Shown piece by piece: positions 33,623 to 42,525 of a DNA stretch of 64,000 nt; position 1 is the first letter of the stretch; every line of letters starts with the position of its first letter. Location: contig CAWHTG010000004.1 in assembly GCA_963832245.1 (NCBI GenBank), positions 1,488,001-1,552,000 of the forward strand, in the 5' to 3' direction. The position numbers and the translations under genes were made by a program. The notes below the pieces were generated by a model. That model was given only the letters and a program-made list of their open reading frames with translations. It was not told the origin of the DNA and ran no database searches. The stretch is from JABDBE01 sp963832245 (GTDB lineage Bacteria; Acidobacteriota; Terriglobia; Terriglobales; Acidobacteriaceae).

Positions 33623-34278
33623 GACTGTCCTTTGAGCTTGATTTTTTCGCCATCTTTCAACTCTTGGGGCGCCGAGGTAATGACGTCTTCGCCGCCGTTG
33701 AGGCCTTGCACCATCACGCCGCCGCTGCGCTGCGCCTGAATTTTCACTTCGCGTGACAACGCCTTGCCGTCGAACGCGAGGAATACGACTTTTTTGCCAC
33801 CGCGATCATGAATCGCAGGGGTGGGCACGAAAACTCCCGGCGGCTGGGTGCTGGTTTGTTTGTTTTCGTCCGCCAGAAATTTTACCGTGGCATTCATGTC
33901 CGGCCGCAAATGGGCATCGGGATTGAGAATTTGCACTTTCACCTGCACCGTCGCCTTAGCCCGGTTTGCTTGTGGCGAAATCTCCGCGATGATTCCGTCC
34001 CACTTGAGATCAGGATAGGCGTCCACAGTCACTATGCCCTTTTGCCTGGGGCCCAGTCTGGCGAAATCGTCCTGCGCGATATCGAGTTCCACTTGAAGAT
34101 CGTTCAGATCCGCGAGGGAAACGACCAGACCCTGCGGACCACCTTCGGCGGTGCTGGCAAATCCCGGAGTCACAAGCTCGCCTTTTTCGGCGGCACGCTC
34201 AAGAATGGTTCCGGTCACCGGCGCGCCTCGCCCGTCCAGCGGAGCAAGGCCCCGCAGAGCCTTCCCTCGGAGCGGCAA
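33619..34278 (-). pseudogene. N-terminally truncated HlyD/MacA-type adaptor
   Basis: The open frame from TTG 34278 gives 219 residues. Only from about residue 18 (GAPVTGTILERAAEKGELVT) does it resemble an adaptor: second lipoyl half, LVVSLADLNDLQVELDIAQD beta-barrel and a C-terminal barrel domain (GVMVQGLNGGEDVITSAPQE). The signal anchor, first lipoyl half and alpha-hairpin, about 200 residues in intact relatives, are missing. The frame is closed by a stop close upstream, and a palindromic repeat (34344-34366) lies near the break. It is probably a deletion derivative. Translation to the coupled ATPase may persist. Confidence 0.7.
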
Positions 34279-34343
34279 TCGTACACCAGCTCAATTCCCC
34301 CCGCGCAAAATGCGGCCGCTTCCGCTGAACTGGGCTTCTGGCT

Positions 34344-34366
34344 GAGACATTGCAGAGCAATGTCTC
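34344..34366. repeat. Perfect 10-bp palindromic repeat
   Basis: GAGACATTGC (34344-34353) and GCAATGTCTC (34357-34366) are perfect inverted arms with a 3-nt loop. TAC follows, giving the GTAGAGAC...GTCTC form of the family seen at 5374, 8928 and 13797. It overlaps the stop of the YCII gene and lies between it and the truncated adaptor. Confidence 0.6.
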
Positions 34367-34761
34367 TACGCTGTGCGCGACAGCTCCTTTACGTGTTGAG
34401 CGAAATCCTCGGGCCCGAATATCTGGCGAATTTCGGTCTCGCCCTCCCATTCCGGCCAGTATTTCTGGTGAAGTTCCATGAAGCGCACCGCGCCTTCGAT
34501 CGCCTCCTCCTTCGACTTCAGCTCAAACTCCGCATAGCCGCCAACGACTTCCTTGGTCTCGGCGAAAGGCCCGTCGATCACCGTAAGGTTTCCCCCTGAG
34601 ACTCGCACGCGGGTGCTCTGCGCCGTGGGGGCGAGTCCTCCGCTGCCCAGCATCGTGCCAGACTTGACCGCCTCTTCGCTGAGCTTGTCGATGGCGTCCA
34701 TTAGCGCCTGGGGCGGAGGGCCCAATTTCTCGGGGTGCTTGACCAACATCATGAATTTCAT
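34366..34761 (-). CDS. YCII-related (DGPF) protein
   Basis: 131 residues. Family marks: MKFMMLVKHPEKLGPPP start, VRVSGGNLTVIDGPFAETKE (the DGPFAE motif that names the family) and VGGYAEFELKSKEEAIEGA. YCII proteins have a ferredoxin-like fold with a His-Asp type site; most are uncharacterised and often accompany ECF sigma factors. No sigma factor is found near. Strong ribosome site AAGGAG. Confidence 0.85.
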   Translation of the reverse strand: MKFMMLVKHPEKLGPPPQALMDAIDKLSEEAVKSGTMLGSGGLAPTAQSTRVRVSGGNLTVIDGPFAETKEVVGGYAEFELKSKEEAIEGAVRFMELHQKYWPEWEGETEIRQIFGPEDFAQHVKELSRTA

Positions 34762-35138
34762 CGTTATGTCTCCTTATTTATTCCTGGGTTGGGCTGAGTT
34801 GTCCGAACAACTTCGATTATTGGAACGCAGCCTTCATTTACATATCGAACGAGATGAAGAGAAATCGACACATATTACAATTATCTTTCTCGATAAAACA
34901 ATGCGCGCTCTTCCCGGCCTCATAATATCTTGCGACGGGACTGCCACGGAAGATCAGAACAGCTCGGCTTTCCAAGCGCAGCCACAACACTTTACGGTAC
35001 TAAAGTTTCTCCACGCCCGATCGCAATCGAATTTACGAGCACTTTCGTAACTCCACTTTAGCTCTACCCCCGACTATCCTGATCACGTCCCATTCCTCCA
35101 CGGACGGGCCCGAGGTCTTCCCCGCCAAGGGAGAAGTC
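34762..35138. other. Divergent intergenic region, AT-richer than its surroundings
   Basis: About 375 bp between the YCII gene (minus) and the pseudokinase gene (plus). Part of it (34800-34900) is visibly AT-richer than the flanks. No gene seen; it should contain both promoters. No motif was identified with confidence. Confidence 0.3.
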
Positions 35139-37691
35139 GTGGTTTGTCTTCATGAGGCTACGAAGATAATGTCGAACAAAATCGGGCGTTTCGAAATACT
35201 CAGCGAAATCGCGCACTCGGACTTAACTTCCGTCTACAAGGCCACCGACCCCGAAAGCACACAGACGGTGGCGCTAAAAACGATCAAACTGGAACCACTA
35301 GGCGAGCAGGCGGCTTTGCTCGTGAAAAACCTCCTGGAAGAAGCAGAGGCCAGCAAGGTTCTCAACAGTCACAATATCGCACGGCTCAATGGCGGCGAGG
35401 AGCTTGATGGCCTTTTCTGCGCCTCCTTGGAGTATGTCCAAGGCAACAGCGTAGCCACGATGCTGGCCCGGAAAGAGGGATTCTCTATCTGGGATCTCCA
35501 GGACATTGCCCGCCAAACCTGCCAGGGCCTCGACCACGCCCACGCCAAGAACCTTGCCCACTACACGCTCGAGCCCGCGAAGATTATGGTCTCCTGGGAC
35601 GGCACGGTGAAGATCCTGGGATTCGGAATTTCTACGATGAGCGCTTTCGCCGCTCAGGCTTCAGGTAAGCCTCCGGAAGGTCTGCATTACATGTCTCCCG
35701 AACAGCTGCGCGGAGATCCTCTGACCGCGTCGTCCAACATATTCAGCCTTGGCGCGATCTTCTACGAAATGGTCACCGAGCGAAAAGCTTTCAGTGGGGA
35801 AGATGCGGACCAGGTGAGGCAAGCAATCTTGGAAACGACGCCCATGGCGCCGGATCAGATCAACCGCAAGCTCCATCCTGCGCTCAGCCAGGTCATCATG
35901 AAGGCGCTGGCCAAGGTTCCCGCAGAACGATATCAGTCGGGGCAGGACCTGGTAAACGACCTGGAGAGATGCAAGGAAAGCGCGACGAAGGCGGCGGCTG
36001 CAGCAAAACCGGGGCAACCCGCACCGAAGGCGGCCGCTCCGCAGAAGCCTGCGCCCTCCGTGAGCGCGCCAACGGTAAAACCTGCGCCGCCCGCCGCGAC
36101 GTCGCAGCCGAAGCCTCCTGTAAAACCTGCGACCCCGGCGGGCAAGATGTCGCCACCCGCATCACCTCCGCCGCAAGTTCGCAGTAAAGAAGTTGCAGAA
36201 CCGCCAGCGACTAAGGCTGCCGCCGCTGCTGCGGGACGGGGCGGAAACAACGCGAACTCTGTGAGCTCCGGACTAATCACGCCAAACCTGGATCAGGCCG
36301 CGCCCGTCATCAATTCTTCTGAAGCCTCGCTTGAGACGTTTTCCGTCGAATCGTTTTCTGCCCCATCTGCAACAATGTCGTCGGCTGCGATTATCGAGCC
36401 GGAGGTCGAAGCTCCGAAAATCCACGTGGATCCGATGATGGCCGAAGCTCCGAAAGTCGGCGCGAGTGCGAGCCGCAGCTTCTCCGAGATCGATGAATTG
36501 CCGCCGCTCAAAGAGGTGCGCATCGCCCCTCCTCCGCCACCGCGCGCAGATGAGCCAACGCAGCTGAATGCGGTACACGTCGCTGTATTCAAAAATGCTC
36601 CGCCGGAGAAGCCGAGGGTGCAGCCGCGCGAGGTGGCGAAAAAGGCGGTAGCCGAAATCAAGAAGACACCCCCGAAACTTTTCATGGTTTCGATGGCTGG
36701 CGCCGTTGGAATCATTTTGCTGATTGTGGCTGCGATGGCCTGGCACATCCACTCCGAGAACGCGGATGAGGATGCCACTCCGGCTCAGCCGGCCGCCAAC
36801 GCGTCGGCTCAGCCAAGCCCGAACTCCAACCGAGCCGCGGCCCAGACGCCGGCGGCCACTCAAGCTCCGGAGCAAGTTACCGCAGAACCGGTAACGGCGG
36901 CGCCGCATGAGGTTTCGGTCCAGCCCAAGTACAAAAACAAGAAGAAAGCAAAAGCCTCTGCCGTGGCTCCGGCCATCGTTCCCGGACAGTTGAGCGTCAC
37001 GTCGACCCCGGCGGGCGCGCAGATTCAAGTCGATGGCCAGAACAATTCCGCGTGGGTCACCCCTTTCAACCTCGCCGGCCTGAATCCGGGGCAGCATGCG
37101 CTGACCATCACCAAGACCGGTTATGCGCCCGAGATCCGCAACATTGAGGTCGCCTCCGGCAGCAAGTCATTTATCAGCGTGCAACTGGCCCAGCTCGCAG
37201 CAACGGTTTCCGTGACCAGTGATCCGGCGGGCGCCGCCATTTGGCTGGACGGCAAGGACACAGGTCGAACCACGCCCGCCCAGATCTCCGTAGATAAGCC
37301 CGGCAATCACAGCTTCGCGTTCAAGAAGCAGGGATACCTCGACGAGACCACCACCGCGAACCTGCAAACTGGGCAAACCTTCCGCTTGTCGCCCAGCTTA
37401 CGAGCGTTAGGCAATACCGACGACATCAAGATTGGCGGCAAGTTCAAGAAGCTCTTTGGCGGTGGCGACACCGCTGGAATGGGTGGAGTCAGCGTCAAGA
37501 CTCAGCCCAAGGGCGCGCAAGTCGCCATCAACAATCGTATCCTCGATAAGTTCTCCCCTGTAGAGCTTTACCTGGATCCGGGCACCTACGTCGTCGACAT
37601 TACCCTGTCGGGATTCAAGAGCGTTCATCGCGTCATTACCGTGGAGAAGAACGGCAAAGTCGCAATCGAAGAGAGCCTCGACCGGGACTAG
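35139..37691 (+). CDS. Transmembrane Ser/Thr pseudokinase with three PEGA domains
   Basis: 850 residues from GTG 35139 (AAGGGAGA site), or 840 from ATG 35169. Residues about 18-285 have the kinase fold (VALKTIKLE, MSPEQL, FSLGAIFYEMVT), but the catalytic parts are lost: no glycine loop (EIAHSDLTSV), HRDLKPEN is HYTLEPAKI, DFG is LGFGIS. A Pro/Ala-rich linker of about 230 residues leads to one membrane helix (near 520-545, SMAGAVGIILLIVAAMAWHI). Three periplasmic PEGA repeats follow (QLSVTSTPAGAQIQVDG, TVSVTSDPAGAAIWLDG, GVSVKTQPKGAQVAINN). It probably senses or scaffolds rather than phosphorylates. It is convergent with an active-looking kinase gene. Confidence 0.85.
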   Translation: MVCLHEATKIMSNKIGRFEILSEIAHSDLTSVYKATDPESTQTVALKTIKLEPLGEQAALLVKNLLEEAEASKVLNSHNIARLNGGEELDGLFCASLEYVQGNSVATMLARKEGFSIWDLQDIARQTCQGLDHAHAKNLAHYTLEPAKIMVSWDGTVKILGFGISTMSAFAAQASGKPPEGLHYMSPEQLRGDPLTASSNIFSLGAIFYEMVTERKAFSGEDADQVRQAILETTPMAPDQINRKLHPALSQVIMKALAKVPAERYQSGQDLVNDLERCKESATKAAAAAKPGQPAPKAAAPQKPAPSVSAPTVKPAPPAATSQPKPPVKPATPAGKMSPPASPPPQVRSKEVAEPPATKAAAAAAGRGGNNANSVSSGLITPNLDQAAPVINSSEASLETFSVESFSAPSATMSSAAIIEPEVEAPKIHVDPMMAEAPKVGASASRSFSEIDELPPLKEVRIAPPPPPRADEPTQLNAVHVAVFKNAPPEKPRVQPREVAKKAVAEIKKTPPKLFMVSMAGAVGIILLIVAAMAWHIHSENADEDATPAQPAANASAQPSPNSNRAAAQTPAATQAPEQVTAEPVTAAPHEVSVQPKYKNKKKAKASAVAPAIVPGQLSVTSTPAGAQIQVDGQNNSAWVTPFNLAGLNPGQHALTITKTGYAPEIRNIEVASGSKSFISVQLAQLAATVSVTSDPAGAAIWLDGKDTGRTTPAQISVDKPGNHSFAFKKQGYLDETTTANLQTGQTFRLSPSLRALGNTDDIKIGGKFKKLFGGGDTAGMGGVSVKTQPKGAQVAINNRILDKFSPVELYLDPGTYVVDITLSGFKSVHRVITVEKNGKVAIEESLDRD

Positions 37692-37755
37692 CGTCCTTCA
37701 GCGCCGTCCCAAATGTGGTTGACTTTTGTGGTTCACGGAGCATCGCGGGACGCAA

Positions 37756-40722
37756 TTAGTTCACTGGCCCCAGGTACTGGTCCAACCAGTTCAGTGTCTC
37801 CTTGATCAGTTCGTTGCGCGGGAGGTTGTGGCCGGTTTCGTAGAGCAGGCGTTTCTTCTGATCTTTCCTCGATCCCAGCAAGCGGTAGAACGGATCCTGG
37901 GTCGATTCCACGGGAAAAAAGAAATCGTAGTGTCCATTCAGCATCAAGACCGGCTGCTTCACTCTTGAAATGAAGTTGATGGTATCGACTTCAGGAAGCG
38001 ATCGGTGAAAATCGAGTCCACCCAGCGCTAAAACACAGACCTTGATTCGGGGCTCCACGGCGGGCACAATAGCCCCCATTTCCGCACCCCAACTGTAGCC
38101 GTAGTAGGCCAGCTTCTCGTGATCAAGGTCGGGGCGAGTTTCAGCGTAGTCGATTGCCCGCGAAGCGTCTTTGACCCACATCACGACGTGGTCCCGCCAT
38201 GTGCTGGTCTCGTTCGACACATCGGATTCCATGCCATCGCCGCGTTCATACGTTCCTTTGTACACGGGATATAGAACGGCGCGGCCGCTCCGGAGAATGC
38301 CATCCAAGGCAGCCGTTGGGTAAACCACGAACGTTCGCAGCAGAAGCGCATTCGATCCCGGAAAGAAGACGACCGTCTGGAAGGGGGGCTTGGTCTTTTT
38401 GGGAATAAACAGGTAAGCAACTGCCTTCTCGCGTCCGTAGGCGGCCGTGTACGTGATCCTCTCGGTCTTCCAATCGTCTTCGTCCTTGCCAAAAGGTTCG
38501 ACGGTGGCGTTCAACGGGATTTTATCGTAGGAGTACACGCTGCGATAGGCGCGGAATAGTTCATCAGAGGCGGGCTTTTCCTTGCTCAAGTCCCGCCTGG
38601 GCGTGGCCATAGGCGCGGTTGCAATCGTAAGATTGGCGTCTGGCTCGATGTACTTCACGCAACGAAAACCAATGTTCGCAGTACGGAGAAACGGCGACTG
38701 CGCATCAGGATCGACAAACATGTAATTGGGCTCGTCCCAGGCTCCGCCGAGCACATAGCGTTTGCCAGAATCGGCTTCGTTCCAGATCCATTCTTTGACA
38801 TTGCCAGCCATGTCGTAGTTGCCCCACGGGCTCATGCCTGATTTGCTGCCGACGGGCAAAACGCCGGTACTTCCGAAATTGCTTGCGGGCACGATGTATG
38901 CCGCGGAAAAAGGCCCTGCGGCGCGATTCCAGTGATAGATCGTGGGCAAACTTTTGCCGGCAAACTCGGCATAGGCCGCGGCTTCGTACCAACTGATGCC
39001 GGTTACAGGGAAGTCATCTTGCCCTTTGGCATATTCGCCCTGCATCCAATCTTTTGGTCCGGGACGCCCGGCACTATCTTGGAACAACGCCATCGCTTCT
39101 TCCCACCGGATAGGCTTTCCATCTCGCTGGAAGCCGATTTTCCAATACTCGCGTTTTTGATATCCACCCTGATCGACAAAGGCCTTGAACTGGCGGTTGG
39201 TTACTTCGTACTGGTCGATCCAATAATCCTTTAGCGCCAGCTCAGGCATGCCTTCATAACCTGGGATGAATAGCGTCTTGGAATATTTTGCGGGCGAAAC
39301 CCGCACCATGCCAAGAGGAATTTTTCCGGACTCGTCGAGAGTGACGGCGGCGGAGACGGGCTGACCAATCGGAACTGCATACCAGCCAAATAAAGCAGCC
39401 GTGGTCCGCAAGACCGGACCGAAGCCTGGCTTCTCAAACTTCCAGACGAACATGCCGCGCGGCTGGCGAACATTTTTTAAGGGAGTTCTACCAACTGATT
39501 CCCAGGGAGCATCTGCTTTACCGTAGGCTCGTCGATAGACGTCTGCGCCCGCGGGTGTTGTCTCGAGCGAAACCTGGTACGTAATTGACGGCCACAACTT
39601 CGCCAGGGTGGGATCGCCTGGAATCGATTTCTCAGCTTTCACTGCGAGCGCGTATGCGTCGCCGAACTTCCCCTGGTCCGACAGTTGGGAGATCTCCGGC
39701 AGAGCCACGTCACGTGCCCAGCGTGCATCGTGGTTGCGCTTTACCAGCCAGGCCGCCCCTGCGCCGAGAAGGACGAGCGTCAGCAGGAAAGGAATCAGAA
39801 TCCTCGGTCTTTGCACCTCTCTGACAATCCTTGCCGGGCTCAATATGGCGCCCGACTCAGGGAACAAAAGGTCGCGACAGCTCTTGAGTTCCTTCAGCAA
39901 CTCGGCACCCGAAGCGAACCGCGCAGCGGGATCTTTTTTCAGACAGCGGGCAACGATGAGGCGTACTTCCGGCGGGACATCTCGCTTGACTTCACTCAAC
40001 GGCTTGGGATCATCCCGCATGACAGCCGAAAGCAGAGCTGCGTTCGATTGGCCCGCGAAAGCTCTGTGGGCAGTTAACATTTCGTAGAGCACGGAACCAA
40101 ATGAAAAGACATCGCTACGTGCGTCAATGGGTTTGCCTTCAGCCTGCTCCGGCGACATGTAAGCCACGGTGCCCACGATCATTCCGGGTGTGGTTGCCAT
40201 CGATGCCATGGTCGCCTCTTCGCCGCTCATCGCGGACGGGGGAGCGGCAAGTTTGGCGAGCCCGAAGTCCAGCACTTTGACCAGCCCAGTTTCGTCCACC
40301 ATGATGTTCGTGGGCTTCAGGTCGCGGTGTACAACGCCGGCGGCGTGTGCGCGTGCCAGGGCGTCGGCAATTTGTATGGCGTATTTGATCGCTTGATCGG
40401 TTGCCATACCACCGGTAGGAATCAATTTGTCCAGAGTCTGCCCAGCGACGTACTCCATGACCATGAAGTCGACGCCATCCTGCGAACCGACGTCATGAAC
40501 TACGCAGATGTTGGGGTGTTGAAGTCCGGAGATCGACTTAGCCTCTTGCTGGAAGCGCGCGTGCGACTCTGGATTCGAAGAGAGATGAGCGGGAAGCACT
40601 TTGATGGCTACCGTACGCTGCAGCCTTGTGTCCAAGGCACGATACACTTCCCCCATGCCGCCTGCTCCGAGCAGACATTGAATCTCGTACGGGCCGAATC
40701 TTGTGCCAGGGATGAGTGCCAT
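37756..40722 (-). CDS. Ser/Thr kinase fused to TM, FGE-sulfatase and alpha/beta-hydrolase domains
   Basis: 988 residues. The kinase (about 11-275) looks active: GAGGMGEVYRA, VAIKVLP, VHRDLKPTNIM, VLDFGLAKL. One membrane helix lies near 308-327. A PEGA-like stretch follows (YQVSLETTPAGADVYRRAYG). A formylglycine-generating-enzyme/SUMF1-type domain comes next (about 480-705: YWIDQYEVTNRQFKAF, GISWYEAAAYAEFAGKSLPT, GGAWDEPNYM, IGFRCVKY). Last is an alpha/beta-hydrolase (about 735-985) with GYSWGAE nucleophile, NGHYDFFFP acid and TGHNLP histidine. The output domains would be periplasmic. Domain order kinase-FGE-hydrolase suggests a surface enzyme tied to a signal protein (inference). Confidence 0.88.
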   Translation of the reverse strand: MALIPGTRFGPYEIQCLLGAGGMGEVYRALDTRLQRTVAIKVLPAHLSSNPESHARFQQEAKSISGLQHPNICVVHDVGSQDGVDFMVMEYVAGQTLDKLIPTGGMATDQAIKYAIQIADALARAHAAGVVHRDLKPTNIMVDETGLVKVLDFGLAKLAAPPSAMSGEEATMASMATTPGMIVGTVAYMSPEQAEGKPIDARSDVFSFGSVLYEMLTAHRAFAGQSNAALLSAVMRDDPKPLSEVKRDVPPEVRLIVARCLKKDPAARFASGAELLKELKSCRDLLFPESGAILSPARIVREVQRPRILIPFLLTLVLLGAGAAWLVKRNHDARWARDVALPEISQLSDQGKFGDAYALAVKAEKSIPGDPTLAKLWPSITYQVSLETTPAGADVYRRAYGKADAPWESVGRTPLKNVRQPRGMFVWKFEKPGFGPVLRTTAALFGWYAVPIGQPVSAAVTLDESGKIPLGMVRVSPAKYSKTLFIPGYEGMPELALKDYWIDQYEVTNRQFKAFVDQGGYQKREYWKIGFQRDGKPIRWEEAMALFQDSAGRPGPKDWMQGEYAKGQDDFPVTGISWYEAAAYAEFAGKSLPTIYHWNRAAGPFSAAYIVPASNFGSTGVLPVGSKSGMSPWGNYDMAGNVKEWIWNEADSGKRYVLGGAWDEPNYMFVDPDAQSPFLRTANIGFRCVKYIEPDANLTIATAPMATPRRDLSKEKPASDELFRAYRSVYSYDKIPLNATVEPFGKDEDDWKTERITYTAAYGREKAVAYLFIPKKTKPPFQTVVFFPGSNALLLRTFVVYPTAALDGILRSGRAVLYPVYKGTYERGDGMESDVSNETSTWRDHVVMWVKDASRAIDYAETRPDLDHEKLAYYGYSWGAEMGAIVPAVEPRIKVCVLALGGLDFHRSLPEVDTINFISRVKQPVLMLNGHYDFFFPVESTQDPFYRLLGSRKDQKKRLLYETGHNLPRNELIKETLNWLDQYLGPVN

Positions 40723-40891
40723 AGACCATGGCGATTATACCTTCGGAATCCGATTGTTTTTGAATGCAGAATTGATCCGGGGGATTTTGCTTTCCATTCC
40801 TTGGCCATGCTCTACGTCGGCGACTGGATCTCCAAGGTGTTAGACTCTGAGGTTTTCCTATTGCTTGTGCTGGTACTAAGGAGAAGCCATT

Positions 40892-41740
40892 ATGAACATT
40901 CAACGAGTAGGAGTGGTAGGCGCAGGCACAATGGGGAATGGCATTGCGCATGTCTTTGCCCGCGGCGGCTACACCGTTGTGTTGTGCGATGTGGAGCGGC
41001 GCTTCCTGGATCGGGGGTTGGAGACGATTGGAAAGAACCTCGACCGCGAAGTTGCCAAGAACAAAATTAGCGCTGAAGACAAGGCTGCAGCGCTCAAGCG
41101 TATTGAGCCTGTCGTTGACCGAGCGAAGCTGTCCGACTGCGATTTTGTGGTGGAGGCGGCCACCGAGAAGTTCGAGATCAAGGCAGAAATCTTTCGCGAT
41201 CTTGACCAGCTTTGCCGCCCTGAAATCATTCTTGCTTCTAATACTTCGTCTATCTCCATCACCAAACTTGCGGCCTTGACTAAACGGCCTGACAAGGTCA
41301 TCGGAATGCACTTCTTCAATCCCGTGCCGGTGATGAAGCTGGTGGAAGTTATCCGCGGGTTGGCCACCTCGAACGAAACTTTCCACTCGGTGCGCGATCT
41401 GTCGCTGAAATTGGAGAAGACGCCAGTCGAGGTGAACGATGCTCCGGGCTTTGTCTCCAACCGTGTGTTGATGCCGCTCTTGAACGAAGCCATGTACGCG
41501 GTGATGGAAGGTGTAGCCACGGCGGAGGCGGTGGACGAAGTTTTCAAGCTGGGCATGGCCCACCCTATGGGGCCGCTGACCCTGGCGGACTTCATCGGCC
41601 TCGACGTGTGCCTCGACATCATGCGCGTGCTGCACGATGGCTTGGGCGATCCCAAATACCGGCCGTGTCCGCTGCTGATCAAGATGGTGGATGCGGGCTG
41701 GTTGGGAAGGAAGAGTGGGCGGGGCTTTTACAGGTATTAG
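40892..41740 (+). CDS. 3-hydroxybutyryl-CoA dehydrogenase
   Basis: 282 residues. The NAD(P)-binding motif is GVVGAGTMGNGIAHVFARGG. The catalytic His140 is in GMHFFNPVPVMKLVEVIRG with Glu152. The C-terminal dimer domain begins near 190 (NDAPGFVSNRVLMPLLNEAM) and ends GRKSGRGFYRY, all standard for Hbd/PaaH. It converts 3-hydroxyacyl-CoA to acetoacetyl-CoA or the reverse in fatty acid or PHB metabolism. Ribosome site TAAGGAG. It is a single gene, divergent from the kinase fusion. Confidence 0.93.
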   Translation: MNIQRVGVVGAGTMGNGIAHVFARGGYTVVLCDVERRFLDRGLETIGKNLDREVAKNKISAEDKAAALKRIEPVVDRAKLSDCDFVVEAATEKFEIKAEIFRDLDQLCRPEIILASNTSSISITKLAALTKRPDKVIGMHFFNPVPVMKLVEVIRGLATSNETFHSVRDLSLKLEKTPVEVNDAPGFVSNRVLMPLLNEAMYAVMEGVATAEAVDEVFKLGMAHPMGPLTLADFIGLDVCLDIMRVLHDGLGDPKYRPCPLLIKMVDAGWLGRKSGRGFYRY

Positions 41741-41773
41741 AGCTGGTCGCGCAATTCCTTGTGAGGAATCAAC

Positions 41774-41806
41774 CCAAAAAATAAGGGCGACCTCTTCGGT
41801 CACCCT
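41774..41806 (-). terminator. Intrinsic terminator of the beta-barrel gene
   Basis: On the minus strand AGGGTGACC, loop GAAGA, GGTCGCCCT (41806-41784, one G-T wobble) is followed by TATTTTTT. It lies 24 bp past the stop of the beta-barrel gene, and its plus-strand form ends the dehydrogenase transcript less well. Confidence 0.8.
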
Positions 41807-41829
41807 GAGCCTTGCCAGCTTGCGACTTG

Positions 41830-42354
41830 TTAGTACCGGAGCAGAAGTCCGGTGGAGATTCGCATGTTGTTGTTATCGGTAACTCCATTGGAATGCAGCG
41901 AGAGCCAGTCGAACTGGATGGCACGCACGGCCAAACGCCGGGACACGTTTACATCGGCTCCGCCGCCGAACATCATGGCGAAACCGTTATCCGACGTGGA
42001 GAGGCCACTAAATGAGGCTGAGCTGCGGACGCCGCCCGCCAGGAAGTGCGCGAACGGAGTAAATGCCTCGTAGTGGCGGTATGAGATCACGGGGCCGAAC
42101 GTGTAGGTGTAGTTGTTGAAACTTGCCCCATTTTGGGACTTGTAGGCGCCGCTGAAATCTGCAGCTACGCCAAACCAACGGTTAAGATTTCCGGTTAGAG
42201 CTGTATCCCAGCCGTTAGCGTTCACGCCACCGTCGAATCGGGTGTACTGATAGCCGCCGAAGATTTCCGCCTTAGGCGCACTGCCCGACTCCTGAGCGAA
42301 CGCCGCCAGCGAAAATATACCCAAGAACAGAGCGAACCCGAAAAATTTGCGCAT
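41830..42354 (-). CDS. OmpA-like/outer-membrane beta-barrel protein
   Basis: 174 residues from ATG 42354, chosen for the perfect AGGAGG site and the signal peptide that follows (MRKFFGFALFLGIFSLAAFA). The mature part has alternating strands with aromatic ends (EIFGGYQYTRFDGGVNANGW, YTFGPVISYRHYEAFTPFAH) and ends in ...LLLRY, a terminal aromatic usual for barrel assembly. An eight-strand barrel is likely. Function unknown. It carries its own terminator and an upstream palindrome. Confidence 0.8.
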   Translation of the reverse strand: MRKFFGFALFLGIFSLAAFAQESGSAPKAEIFGGYQYTRFDGGVNANGWDTALTGNLNRWFGVAADFSGAYKSQNGASFNNYTYTFGPVISYRHYEAFTPFAHFLAGGVRSSASFSGLSTSDNGFAMMFGGGADVNVSRRLAVRAIQFDWLSLHSNGVTDNNNMRISTGLLLRY

Positions 42355-42436
42355 TACTGTGCTCCTCCTAAATTGAATTCGCACTCCTCTTCGGTCGTCG
42401 AACCCCGGCGGCCGCAGAACCGAGCAAGCTGAGGCG

Positions 42437-42456
42437 TCAGCCTAGGCTGAAGTCAA
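42437..42456 (-). promoter_or_regulatory. Candidate -35 box and 14-bp palindromic operator
   Basis: On the minus strand TTGACT (42456-42451) is followed at once by the perfect palindrome TCAGCCTAGGCTGA (42450-42437). It lies about 80-100 bp upstream of the beta-barrel start codon. Placement just after a -35 element suggests a repressor site. A good -10 box was not seen. Confidence 0.3.
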
Positions 42457-42525
42457 AGTGCTTTTGACAGTGAAATTCATTATGGGAAAGCGGGCAAGTA
42501 ACTGAAGACAGTGGGACTTTGGTAA

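Noticed and set aside
36273..37097. 274-codon minus-strand open frame
   Set aside because: Antisense shadow of the PEGA pseudokinase gene; Arg-rich without a domain.
40538..41803. 421-codon minus-strand open frame
   Set aside because: It crosses the 3-hydroxyacyl-CoA dehydrogenase and the kinase gene and is rich in His/Arg as expected for an antisense shadow of GC-rich genes.
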